From CAVQCA01 sp963763115 (lineage in GTDB: Bacteria > Pseudomonadota > Gammaproteobacteria > UBA9214): a stretch of 64,000 nt of DNA. Positions 45,126-52,752 of the stretch are shown in pieces (the stretch's first letter is position 1; each line of letters begins with the position of its first letter). The DNA is taken from NCBI GenBank assembly GCA_963763115.1, contig CAVXNM010000012.1, forward strand, positions 28,089 through 92,088, written 5' to 3'. The notes beneath the pieces were generated by a model that was not told the DNA's origin, did not search any database, and saw nothing but the letters and a program-made list of their open reading frames with translations. A program made the translations under genes and the position numbers.

Positions 45126-46375
45126 GAGTGCTGAACCCTTCCTGATTATATCCTGAAGATTTTCTCAGAGTGTTGTATTGCGGCGGCGGATGACATGTGA
45201 CCACATTTTATGAACGAGGCGGGCAGGGTGCACCAGATAGTACAGTACAGACAGCGCACCGGGTAGCTTGACCAGCTCGTAAGTTTTCCTGCTCGGTATA
45301 AAAACCCTGTGGAACGCGGCTTTTACCAAGTGCCGATAGGCTGGAATTCTGTCGTGCAGCCGTTCACGCACTTTACTATGGAAGCGCTGTCTTTCCACAA
45401 AATAATCAAGGACGGTCTGCTCATCGAACAGGCGGCGTCTCACGAGTGCAATGAGCGGCTGGACCGCCTTATCCGAACGAATCGAGGTGCAAACCTGCTC
45501 GGGCAGCGGTGCCTGCAACAGCTCGTGGGCAAGCGCCAGTCCGAGCAGTAACATGCGTCGTGCCCCGGTATGCGTCGCCAGCTCGAGGCAGTATGACCAG
45601 TCAAGGTCAGGGTTCGAGGCCAGCAGTTCTGCAATATCGCAGATCCAGCCGCATCGCCTCCACCACAGGTCCTTGCTGCCATGGACGCAGAGAAACAACA
45701 ACAGGGCTTCGGTTGGAAACGTCCATATCTCCTCGTCGAGCAGTCGCACTGGTACCAGATGTTCCCATAAATCGTCCAGGTCGACATCGAAAGGAAAACG
45801 CCTGGGGGAGAAGCGCCAGTGCAGATCGATCATGGCGTTGGTGTCGGGATGGAGAAAAGTGTATGCGTGCCACAAGCGGAAGTTTCGCGCTTCGTTGCGC
45901 CCTGTTACCTGCCCCTGGAAGGGGTGCCACTGATAACCGTGCGTGATCAGAAGTGACTTTGCAGGTATGATATCCTGCGGCCGTATGACGATATCCAGAT
46001 CCCAGAACTTGCGCAGTGTGATATCGCCATGCGCGAGGGCAGCGAGAGCGGGCCCCTTGTAGGGAATCGCCCTGATGCCTGCGGATTCCATACTGCGCAG
46101 CACCTTGATCAGCTCCGCAGTGTTAGCCCGATTGCGTTCGGAAATTACCTTGTAGTCGGACTCGAGCTGCTGGAGTACCGCCGGTGGAACCCGGTCTGGG
46201 CACAATTCACTCAAGTTGCGATACAGCAACGGTATCAGGGCGTGCGGGTGAGCCTTGGCGAGGATGAAATGCCAGTCCAGCTGTTTCAGGGCGAGTGACC
46301 GAATCAGTTCGCGTTGCTGCGGTTCAACCCGGGTGCGGGCGCACAGCAACAGCAGGCGGAACTCGTCACGGATCT
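43326..46375. repeat. Right copy of the 3.06-kb direct duplication
   Basis: Same orientation as 18922-21985. The junctions are abrupt: left of 43326 and right of about 46375 the two flanks are unrelated, so the duplicated unit is close to the two-gene pair itself, without its own promoter region. Confidence 0.95.
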
Positions 46376-46448
46376 CAGGTTTCTCTACCATTGATGGCCG
46401 GGCGCTGGTCTTGTGGATGATGCCGCCCATGTCAACAGTAACGCTCAT
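45165..46448 (-). CDS. Nucleotidyltransferase family protein, PF14907 type (copy 2)
   Basis: 427 residues. The catalytic block (IPYKGPALAALAHG and LRKFWDLDIVIRP) is the same as in copy 1. Differences are a longer N-terminus (MSVTVDMGGIIHKTSARPSM replaces MSIPSHKKYSG), a patch at about 165-185 with a six-residue deletion (FQGQVTGRNEARNFRLWHAY) and a divergent C-terminus (QTVLDYFVERQRFHSKVRERLHDR). The paired differences at the ends suggest different partners or substrates for the two copies. It is probably transcribed from the A/T-rich region just upstream, which contains a 16-bp perfect palindrome (46507-46522). Confidence 0.85.
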   Translation of the reverse strand: MSVTVDMGGIIHKTSARPSMVEKPEIRDEFRLLLLCARTRVEPQQRELIRSLALKQLDWHFILAKAHPHALIPLLYRNLSELCPDRVPPAVLQQLESDYKVISERNRANTAELIKVLRSMESAGIRAIPYKGPALAALAHGDITLRKFWDLDIVIRPQDIIPAKSLLITHGYQWHPFQGQVTGRNEARNFRLWHAYTFLHPDTNAMIDLHWRFSPRRFPFDVDLDDLWEHLVPVRLLDEEIWTFPTEALLLFLCVHGSKDLWWRRCGWICDIAELLASNPDLDWSYCLELATHTGARRMLLLGLALAHELLQAPLPEQVCTSIRSDKAVQPLIALVRRRLFDEQTVLDYFVERQRFHSKVRERLHDRIPAYRHLVKAAFHRVFIPSRKTYELVKLPGALSVLYYLVHPARLVHKMWSHVIRRRNTTL

Positions 46449-46506
46449 CGCAGGTGCTCAGCCGGAAGGATGGTGTGAAAATCAGATTAGCCGGTAATAT
46501 CCCAAC

Positions 46507-46522
46507 TAAGTATATATACTTA
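46507..46522. promoter_or_regulatory. 16-bp perfect palindrome in the promoter region of nucleotidyltransferase copy 2
   Basis: TAAGTATATATACTTA reads the same on both strands and lies 58 bp upstream of the start codon. A TATAAT-like hexamer is found just beyond it on the gene strand (about 46526-46531), so the palindrome would overlap the transcription start area. It may bind a dimeric regulator. It is absent upstream of copy 1. Confidence 0.4.
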
Positions 46523-47101
46523 TATGTATTATACTACCCTTGCCTCCGAGTGAACTCAAGGACTGGCATCGATCGGAAAGACAGCGCCCGGGTCGCGAAT
46601 CGCCAGTTATTTCATTGCATGACGGGGTGGCCCGCGAGCGACAGAAGTACGAACTACCGCGCTGTTACCTGCCGCAAGGATGCAGGTGATCCTGGTGCCA
46701 GAGGACAATTGCATCTGCGATATGGCAGAGCAACGGTAGTTATTTACCTTCCATGACTTGTAGACCAGGATGTATTTTTACGGAGACGCATCCGGGAAAA
46801 TATTGATATGATTATTCAGAATGTTATTTACCTTTTGTTGAGCGTACTCAATTGTTGCGCCATATTTCCAGAACTATTTCTAATTTAGAGAATGAAACAG
46901 ATGGATGGTTCGATTACATGTACTTCATGATAATTTATGTCTTTTGTGAAGTGCCCGAATGTTTTCCGTGCAACAGATGATGGACCTGATTTCTCTACAC
47001 AGGTTTTTTCTCTACAGTCGTTACTGTGTGCATTGATCTCTCTTGCGTTTACGGTTGCAACATACGATCGTTTTTGACTTAATTCTCATGAGGCGGAAGG
47101 T
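46523..47101. other. Intergenic region between divergent genes, no gene seen
   Basis: About 580 bp, A/T-rich from 46780 to 47080. Several short plus-strand frames (for example a 27-codon frame starting near 46808, MIIQNVIYLLLSVL) have no ribosome-binding site. Promoters for the flanking genes are expected here. Confidence 0.4.
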
Positions 47102-48820
47102 ATGACCTGGACAGTGGTCAATGAAACGGGTGCAGGGCCTGCCACATTGTCAGCTGCCGGTGAGAAACAACTGCTGCACTCCCCTGCGTTTGCAGTGCAG
47201 GCGGATGATGGCACATACCTCATCGTTGACGAACTGGGCAGGGAGAAACAGGTCCCCTTCAGTTTCGGATGCCGGACGATTCGTGTCGATGCTGACGGCA
47301 GTATTCTGTATGACTCACAGACCAGCGGCATCGACGATGGATATGGATGCCTGCTCGATGATGGGTTCATGGCGATCCTGCGCCGCACGAAATGGGAATT
47401 GCTGATTATTTCTCCAGATGGCGTCATAGCCAATGTGCTGTACCTGGATACGTTCAGCAAGCGCCTGCCCCGGTACGTTTCATGGACCTGTAATGGCACG
47501 TTCCTTGTTGTTTTTGACAACCGTGCGTACGACCTGGACATTGTCGAAATCGATCTGCAGGGTAGACTGCTCTGGTGTCTTCCATCGCATGTAAGGCATG
47601 TTGGTCTCCCTGCAAGCGCACAACTGACACGCTCGGACACGATATTGATCGCTGACCCGATCCGGCATGTGGCGATGGAAATCGATCGCGCGGGCAACGT
47701 GGTGTGGCAGTTCGGGGAGACAAAGCATCCTTCAAGTTCGTTGGACCACCTTTCAAGTCCCTGTTCCATCAGGCGCCTGCATGACGGGCGTCATGTGGTC
47801 GCCGACACCAGAAATCACCGGGTCATGCTGATCGATGTCGATGGAACAGGTCGTGAAGTTATGCCGAATAACGGCACACTCCGAGATCCAGCGTATGCGG
47901 ATGTGCTCGACAACGGTAATTGCCTGATCTGCGATACCGGCAATGCGAGAATTATTGAGCTGGACGAGCAGGGAGATATCGTCTGGTATTACGGCGCTTC
48001 GACTGTATCCCGTCGCCTGCTATCGTATCCACGCTCCGTTGAGGTAACGGCATCAGGCGGGTACCTGGTCGCCGATACGGCGCATGACCGTATTATCGAA
48101 ATCCTCGATGGCCGGGTCAGTGAAATACCTTTTCTGGACGAGCCCGGTCTGTTCTGGCCGCGCTGCGTGCGCATGCTGCCCTCCCGTTCGCTACTGATTG
48201 CCGATGCGCGCAATTCGCGTATTGTCGAAGTCTCGACCGAAGGCTATGTCCTGAGAGCGCTTACACATATTGATCTGGACGGTTCGGAGGCGCTGCAGGA
48301 TCCGCACGACGTGCGGCTGCTTCCCGATGACCGGCTGCTGATCACTGATTCTCATCAGGATCTGGTCGTGGTGGTCGACTGGTCCGGTCGCGTTCATCAG
48401 GTAGTTGGCAGGAATGGCAGCATCACCCTCGATGATCCCCACAGCGCGCAGCAACTCGACGACGGTAGCATTGCCATTGCCGATACCGGCAATCACCGGA
48501 TCGTGGTGGTGGACTCGCATGGTACGCTTGTCAGTGAGATCAGCGCAGTTTACGACGATTTGTCCCGTCTGAGACTGAACAGGCCCCGGTATGTGGAACT
48601 CATTCCCGATGGCACGATGGTGATTGCCGACACAGGCAACAACCGGATTCTGGCCGCAACCATTACCGGCCGTTTGATCTGGGAATTCTCCAGGGTGCCC
48701 GATTCACCACTGTCTCGCCTGAGTCAACCTCGGTGGGTCAAGCTGTTAAATCGAAATGAAGTCGTGATATGTGACCATTTCCATCACCGGATATTGCATA
48801 TAAGAAATGATTTATCCTGA
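47102..48820 (+). CDS. NHL/six-bladed beta-propeller repeat protein
   Basis: 572 residues with at least eight repeats of the NHL type, each ending in IADTGNHRIV-like strings: VADTRNHRVMLID, CDTGNARIIELD, VADTAHDRIIEI, IADARNSRIVEV, ITDSHQDLVVVV, IADTGNHRIVVV, IADTGNNRILAA and CDHFHHRILHI. The repeats are about 45-48 residues and would build two propellers. There is no signal peptide, so it is probably cytoplasmic. AGGCGGAAGG lies directly before the ATG. The ATP-grasp gene follows 204 bp downstream on the same strand. It may be a scaffold, like the WD40 protein at 27076, but the role is unknown. Confidence 0.85.
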   Translation: MTWTVVNETGAGPATLSAAGEKQLLHSPAFAVQADDGTYLIVDELGREKQVPFSFGCRTIRVDADGSILYDSQTSGIDDGYGCLLDDGFMAILRRTKWELLIISPDGVIANVLYLDTFSKRLPRYVSWTCNGTFLVVFDNRAYDLDIVEIDLQGRLLWCLPSHVRHVGLPASAQLTRSDTILIADPIRHVAMEIDRAGNVVWQFGETKHPSSSLDHLSSPCSIRRLHDGRHVVADTRNHRVMLIDVDGTGREVMPNNGTLRDPAYADVLDNGNCLICDTGNARIIELDEQGDIVWYYGASTVSRRLLSYPRSVEVTASGGYLVADTAHDRIIEILDGRVSEIPFLDEPGLFWPRCVRMLPSRSLLIADARNSRIVEVSTEGYVLRALTHIDLDGSEALQDPHDVRLLPDDRLLITDSHQDLVVVVDWSGRVHQVVGRNGSITLDDPHSAQQLDDGSIAIADTGNHRIVVVDSHGTLVSEISAVYDDLSRLRLNRPRYVELIPDGTMVIADTGNNRILAATITGRLIWEFSRVPDSPLSRLSQPRWVKLLNRNEVVICDHFHHRILHIRNDLS

Positions 48821-49024
48821 CTGATCCAGGGTGCTGATCCGGCCTGCTGGTCAGTCAGAGTGGGGCTGGGTTCGTGAATATTTTGTGATTACAGGGTAAT
48901 TGTCTTGCCCCTGGGGACTGTCATTGCAACCCGGCGGGCTATCGGATCAGGTCTGCAGGGCATTACATTTGTTGTACCAACTTGCTGTCCGGAAAAACCG
49001 GGCAGCTTCTGCCCGGAGCTTGCT

Positions 49025-50275
49025 TTGTCAGATATTTGTGTAGTTATTGTTGATCCGTATTCGTCAGGTGCCATGCTTGCCGAGGCATTACGTGCGCGCG
49101 GGGCGAAATGCATTGCGGTCGAAAGTTCGCTGGATATGCCAACGTCGATGCGATCCCGATTCAATCCGGGGATGTTCCAGGAAATCATTCAGTACGATGT
49201 CGGTTACGAGCAGACCCTGCATGCTGTCAGACGTCACCAGCCGACGTATATCGTGGCGGGTTTCGAATCCGGAGTCGAACTCGCTGAGCGACTTGGCAAT
49301 GAACTGGGATTGCCTGCCAATGGTGCAGCACTGACTGAGGCAAGGCGGAACAAGTATCTCATGGCGGAGGCCGTCAGTCGCCAGGGGCTGCGAACTGCGC
49401 TGCAGTTTCTCTCGAACAATATTGACGCCATGATCAACTGGACAAGCAATACACTGGACTGGCCGGTGATTGTAAAACCTCCCAAGAGTGTAGCGTCTGA
49501 CGATGTCTTTTGCTGCCATTCTACCGATGAGATGCGCAAGGCTGCGAAGAAGATATTGTCAGGTACCAATGTACTTGGATACCGCAATTCTTCAGTACTT
49601 GTCCAGGAATTCCTCGCAGGCACCGAATATGTCGTGGATGTCGTCAGCTATGAGGGTAAACCAAAGACCACGGCATTCTGGCAGTACAACCGTCCGGCAA
49701 CTGCCCTGTCAGACGAATTTGTCTGCTACGACGCTATGACCCTGTTGCCGTACACCGGTGAGCGTCAGGAAGTGCTGCAGTCCTATGTATTCAAGGTGCT
49801 CGATGCCCTCGACATTCGTTTCGGTCCGGCCCATTGTGAGCTGATGTGGGTGGATGGAGAGCCCGTCCTGATTGAGGCCGCGGCCCGCCTGACGGCCGGA
49901 ATCAATAGTCTCCTTAGTGGTATATGCGGAGGTATTAGCCAGCTTGATGAGACCCTCGAGTCTATGCTTGACCCGGATCGATTCCTCGCGACACTGAATG
50001 ATCAGCCGCACTTGCAGAGACGCGCGGTCAACCTGTTTCTCATGCCTAACCGACCTGGTCGGCTGGTCCGACTTCGAGGCCTTGATGAAATACGGCGCCT
50101 GCCTACGCTGCATTCGTTTTCCGTGAGTGCGCAACCGGGAGACATAGTAAAACGCGTGTCCGGTCTGGTGACGCTGGTTGACGAGGATATCGAGTCAATA
50201 AAACGTGATATCAATACGATACGCGCGCTGGAACGTGAGGGGATTTATGAAGTGGAGGATGAGCTTCAGGCGTAG
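49025..50275 (+). CDS. ATP-grasp carboxylate-amine ligase-like protein
   Basis: About 416 residues from a TTG at 49025 (GGAGC upstream); the frame is open from 48905. The N-terminal domain is DICVVIVDPYSSGAMLAEALRARG. The ATP-grasp core has WPVIVKPPKSVASDDV at about 137-152, SVLVQEFLAGTEYVVDVVSYEGKP and the metal-binding CELMWVDGEPVLIEAAARLTAGI. This order matches amino-acid ligases of the BacD/dapdiamide type, which form amide bonds by way of an acyl phosphate. It could join an amino acid to the locus product. The C-terminal domain (NLFLMPNRPGRLVRLRGLDEI) is typical of the group. It is the last gene that clearly belongs to the island. Confidence 0.83.
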   Translation: MSDICVVIVDPYSSGAMLAEALRARGAKCIAVESSLDMPTSMRSRFNPGMFQEIIQYDVGYEQTLHAVRRHQPTYIVAGFESGVELAERLGNELGLPANGAALTEARRNKYLMAEAVSRQGLRTALQFLSNNIDAMINWTSNTLDWPVIVKPPKSVASDDVFCCHSTDEMRKAAKKILSGTNVLGYRNSSVLVQEFLAGTEYVVDVVSYEGKPKTTAFWQYNRPATALSDEFVCYDAMTLLPYTGERQEVLQSYVFKVLDALDIRFGPAHCELMWVDGEPVLIEAAARLTAGINSLLSGICGGISQLDETLESMLDPDRFLATLNDQPHLQRRAVNLFLMPNRPGRLVRLRGLDEIRRLPTLHSFSVSAQPGDIVKRVSGLVTLVDEDIESIKRDINTIRALEREGIYEVEDELQA

Positions 50276-50661
50276 ATGACTGGCGATTATTTGATACCGC
50301 TGGTCAGGTATGCTGCACCTGATGAAGGCCATTATGAATACAAGCTTATTTGAATTCGAGTGGCACCTATTATTGTGGATTGATGGTAAAAGATTATAAA
50401 AAACGGACGTTGAAAGAAAGTCCGAAACAAGATGACCAGCGACCGAATGAGTTTTCCATAGTCGACCGGTTGAATTCATCTGGACCAGCCATGGTGAAGC
50501 TTGAAGGTTCGGATATGGACTTGAACGGTCAGTATCGTATATTTTACAGATTTCTTAACAGGGTATGTTTCCGGGCCGTTCCCGGATTCTGTATGTCGTT
50601 GTAATCTATCTGCGCCTTGTCGCTAGACGAGCCCGGCGAACGTCAACCATAAAGCCCCCCG
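50276..50661. other. Intergenic region with one doubtful small open frame
   Basis: About 385 bp. A frame at 50383-50604 (73 codons, starting MVKDYKKRTLKESPKQDDQR) has a strongly charged N-terminal half and could be a small protein. However, it lacks a good ribosome-binding site and resembles nothing I know. Confidence 0.3.
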
Positions 50662-51531
50662 ATGCAAATGCTGGTAGATATCGCGATACCGCTCGTCGTC
50701 ATCATGATGATGGTCGTCGTGGGCATGGAGCTGACACTGGAGGATTTCCGGCGGGTACGCGCTTTCCCGAAACCGGTGTTTATCGGAACGGCAGGCCAAT
50801 TGATCGTACTGCCAGTCATAGCCACCGGCCTCGCCTGGGCGTTCGACCCGCCGCCATTTATCGTGGCCGGGATGGTACTTGTGGCTGCCTGTCCGGGTGG
50901 AGCCATTTCGAACTACTATGTCTACCTGGCGCACGCCGACGTTGCCCTGTCTGTCACACTGACAGCGGTTTCCACCGTATTCGCTTTTATAACCCTTCCG
51001 CTATTGACCGCCCTGGGCTTCGATCACTTGCTTGGTCAGCAGGCGTCTATACCCGTACCGGTGGGACACATGATGTCCCAGCTATTTCTCGTGTTGCTGG
51101 TGCCAACAGCCGCAGGAATGTGGATTCGACAACGCTGGACGGCGTTTGTGAAATGCAAGGGCGCCCTGTTAAGGCGGATCAGTGTGGGCTGTCTCGTTGC
51201 GCTGGTCGCGTTCGTGATTCAGGATCAGGCGGGAAACCTGGAAGCACAGATCGGAAGTCTGTTCGTGATTACGGTGCTTTTTACCCTGCTCGCAATGACC
51301 GCCGGAGCGGCAACCGGGTGGGGTCTCAGGCTAAAGCCTCATGATCGATTTGTCTTCCTGGTCGAATACTCCGCGCGAAACCTGGCGATTGCCACTGTCG
51401 TCGGCGTCGCCCTGCTGGGTCATACGGAATTCGTGGTGTTTGCTGCGGCCTTCTTTATTATCCAGGTGCCGTTGCTGCTGGCAGCCGTCATGTTACGTCG
51501 CATGAAGTCGGCCAAGCTGAAGTTATCCTGA
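50662..51531 (+). CDS. Bile acid:sodium symporter (BASS) family transporter
   Basis: 289 residues with eight to ten hydrophobic segments. MVLVAACPGGAISNYYVYLAHADVALSVTLTAVSTVFAF at about 73-111 is the family signature that contains the first crossover region. EYSARNLAIATVVGVALLGH at about 234-253 is the second, with the conserved E and N residues of the sodium sites. BASS proteins import organic acids, including sulfated steroids and keto acids, together with sodium. Its stop overlaps the convergent LysR gene by nine bases. With a LysR regulator and an arylsulfatase next door, uptake of organic sulfates is a reasonable guess but not shown. Confidence 0.88.
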   Translation: MQMLVDIAIPLVVIMMMVVVGMELTLEDFRRVRAFPKPVFIGTAGQLIVLPVIATGLAWAFDPPPFIVAGMVLVAACPGGAISNYYVYLAHADVALSVTLTAVSTVFAFITLPLLTALGFDHLLGQQASIPVPVGHMMSQLFLVLLVPTAAGMWIRQRWTAFVKCKGALLRRISVGCLVALVAFVIQDQAGNLEAQIGSLFVITVLFTLLAMTAGAATGWGLRLKPHDRFVFLVEYSARNLAIATVVGVALLGHTEFVVFAAAFFIIQVPLLLAAVMLRRMKSAKLKLS

Positions 51532-52512
51532 GACCAGCCGGTTCTCGACAGACTCCTGCTCCTGCCCCAGCGCCTCGACAAATTGTGCGTCCTTAACGCA
51601 TTGGGTGGCGTTGACTTCAACCAGGATTTCTATCAGGGCAGATGCTGCCGGGGGAAGTGAAACCCCCTTTATGGTTGCAATTCCATACGCCGTCCTTAGT
51701 TCAGGGATTCTAAACGGCAGGGCGGCGAATCGATTGATCTTCAGTTCTTCCGCTATCATTCCATGGGTAGCCAGACCAATGGCCTGACTGTTTGCGACGG
51801 TGTTCCGGATCAGTGATACGTCATTGCTCTGGATGATCGAGAGATGGTCAATCGAGGCAGTCTTGTTACCGGGCGTTTGCAACAATCTGCAAAAAATATC
51901 CAGCAGTCGTTGTGGCAGGGTCGGAAGAACGAAAGGGTAGCGAACGAGTTTATCCAGGGAAAGCGATTTTCTTTTCAGGGCGGGGTGAGTACCGCTGCAG
52001 AACAGGAACCCCTGGTGAGGCAGCAGTGGTCTGATTGCCAGATGCTGATCCGCTTGCAGTTGGCTGGTTTCCATCAGGACAAAATCGAATTCCCGTGCCT
52101 TTAATCTTCGTGGCAGGTTGACCCAGTCATCGATCATGGCGGTGATTCTGATCCCGGGATGCAGCTTGTTGAAGCGGCCGAGTGACTGGCCAACCAGGAT
52201 ACTGGCGGCATAGGGGCCGATACCAATGGTGATCGACCCTTCTTCCAAACCCTGGAACTGCCGGATCCCTTCCTCGAGCGCGAGGGAGGAGGCGACTACC
52301 AGCCTGGCTTGCTTCAGCATCTCTTCGCCGACCGGGGTCGGTAGCACGGTTCGGGTCTTGCGGTCGAATAGCCGACATCCAAGGCGTGCTTCCAGTAACT
52401 GGATGCTCCGGGTCAGGGTGGGTTGGCTGATGCTCAATGCCTGGGCAGCCCGCGCATAATTCCGGTAATCGGCGAGGGCGATGGCACTACGCAGCAGGCG
52501 GATTTCAATCAT
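51523..52512 (-). CDS. LysR-family transcriptional regulator
   Basis: 329 residues. The N-terminal winged helix-turn-helix is clear: LLRSAIALADYRNYARAAQALSISQPTLTRSIQLLEARLGCRLFDRKTR. A ligand-binding domain of two alpha/beta lobes follows (SITIGIGPYAASILVGQSL, FDFVLMETS, HQGFLFCSGTHPA). It is divergent from the arylsulfatase gene, with a 240-bp shared upstream region containing the inverted repeat at 52523-52553, and convergent with the BASS gene. It probably controls the arylsulfatase operon and its own expression in answer to an organic acid or sulfate-related ligand. Confidence 0.92.
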   Translation of the reverse strand: MIEIRLLRSAIALADYRNYARAAQALSISQPTLTRSIQLLEARLGCRLFDRKTRTVLPTPVGEEMLKQARLVVASSLALEEGIRQFQGLEEGSITIGIGPYAASILVGQSLGRFNKLHPGIRITAMIDDWVNLPRRLKAREFDFVLMETSQLQADQHLAIRPLLPHQGFLFCSGTHPALKRKSLSLDKLVRYPFVLPTLPQRLLDIFCRLLQTPGNKTASIDHLSIIQSNDVSLIRNTVANSQAIGLATHGMIAEELKINRFAALPFRIPELRTAYGIATIKGVSLPPAASALIEILVEVNATQCVKDAQFVEALGQEQESVENRLVSG

Positions 52513-52522
52513 GCATGAAGCG

Positions 52523-52553
52523 TATCAAATGCATAGTAATAATTCATTAGATA
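52523..52553. promoter_or_regulatory. Candidate LysR operator
   Basis: TATCAAATG (52523-52531) and CATTAGATA (52545-52553) are inverted repeats, matching at eight of nine positions and separated by 13 bp. The left arm lies 11 bp from the LysR start codon, between it and the arylsulfatase gene. The spacing and dyad fit a LysR-type recognition site with a T-N11-A-like core, used for autorepression and divergent activation. Confidence 0.5.
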
Positions 52554-52752
52554 CATTAAATGACAATCGTTACCATCAATAGGCCTTAATCCTGAGATTG
52601 GTTTTCGGGATTTGCCGGGGGGGCGGTACGAAAAAATATATATCTCGCGTGGAATAGCGAGCTTAACTCGTTATCCCGTGAGATGTTTTAATGCGCGGTT
52701 CCCCGCATGTCCATATGCACAGGCGTTTTCAATGCATGATGAGGAGAAAAAT

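Noticed and set aside
48820..48858. Stem-loop after the NHL propeller gene
   Set aside because: The stem is imperfect and is followed by AGTGGGG, not by T residues; a rho-independent terminator is not supported.
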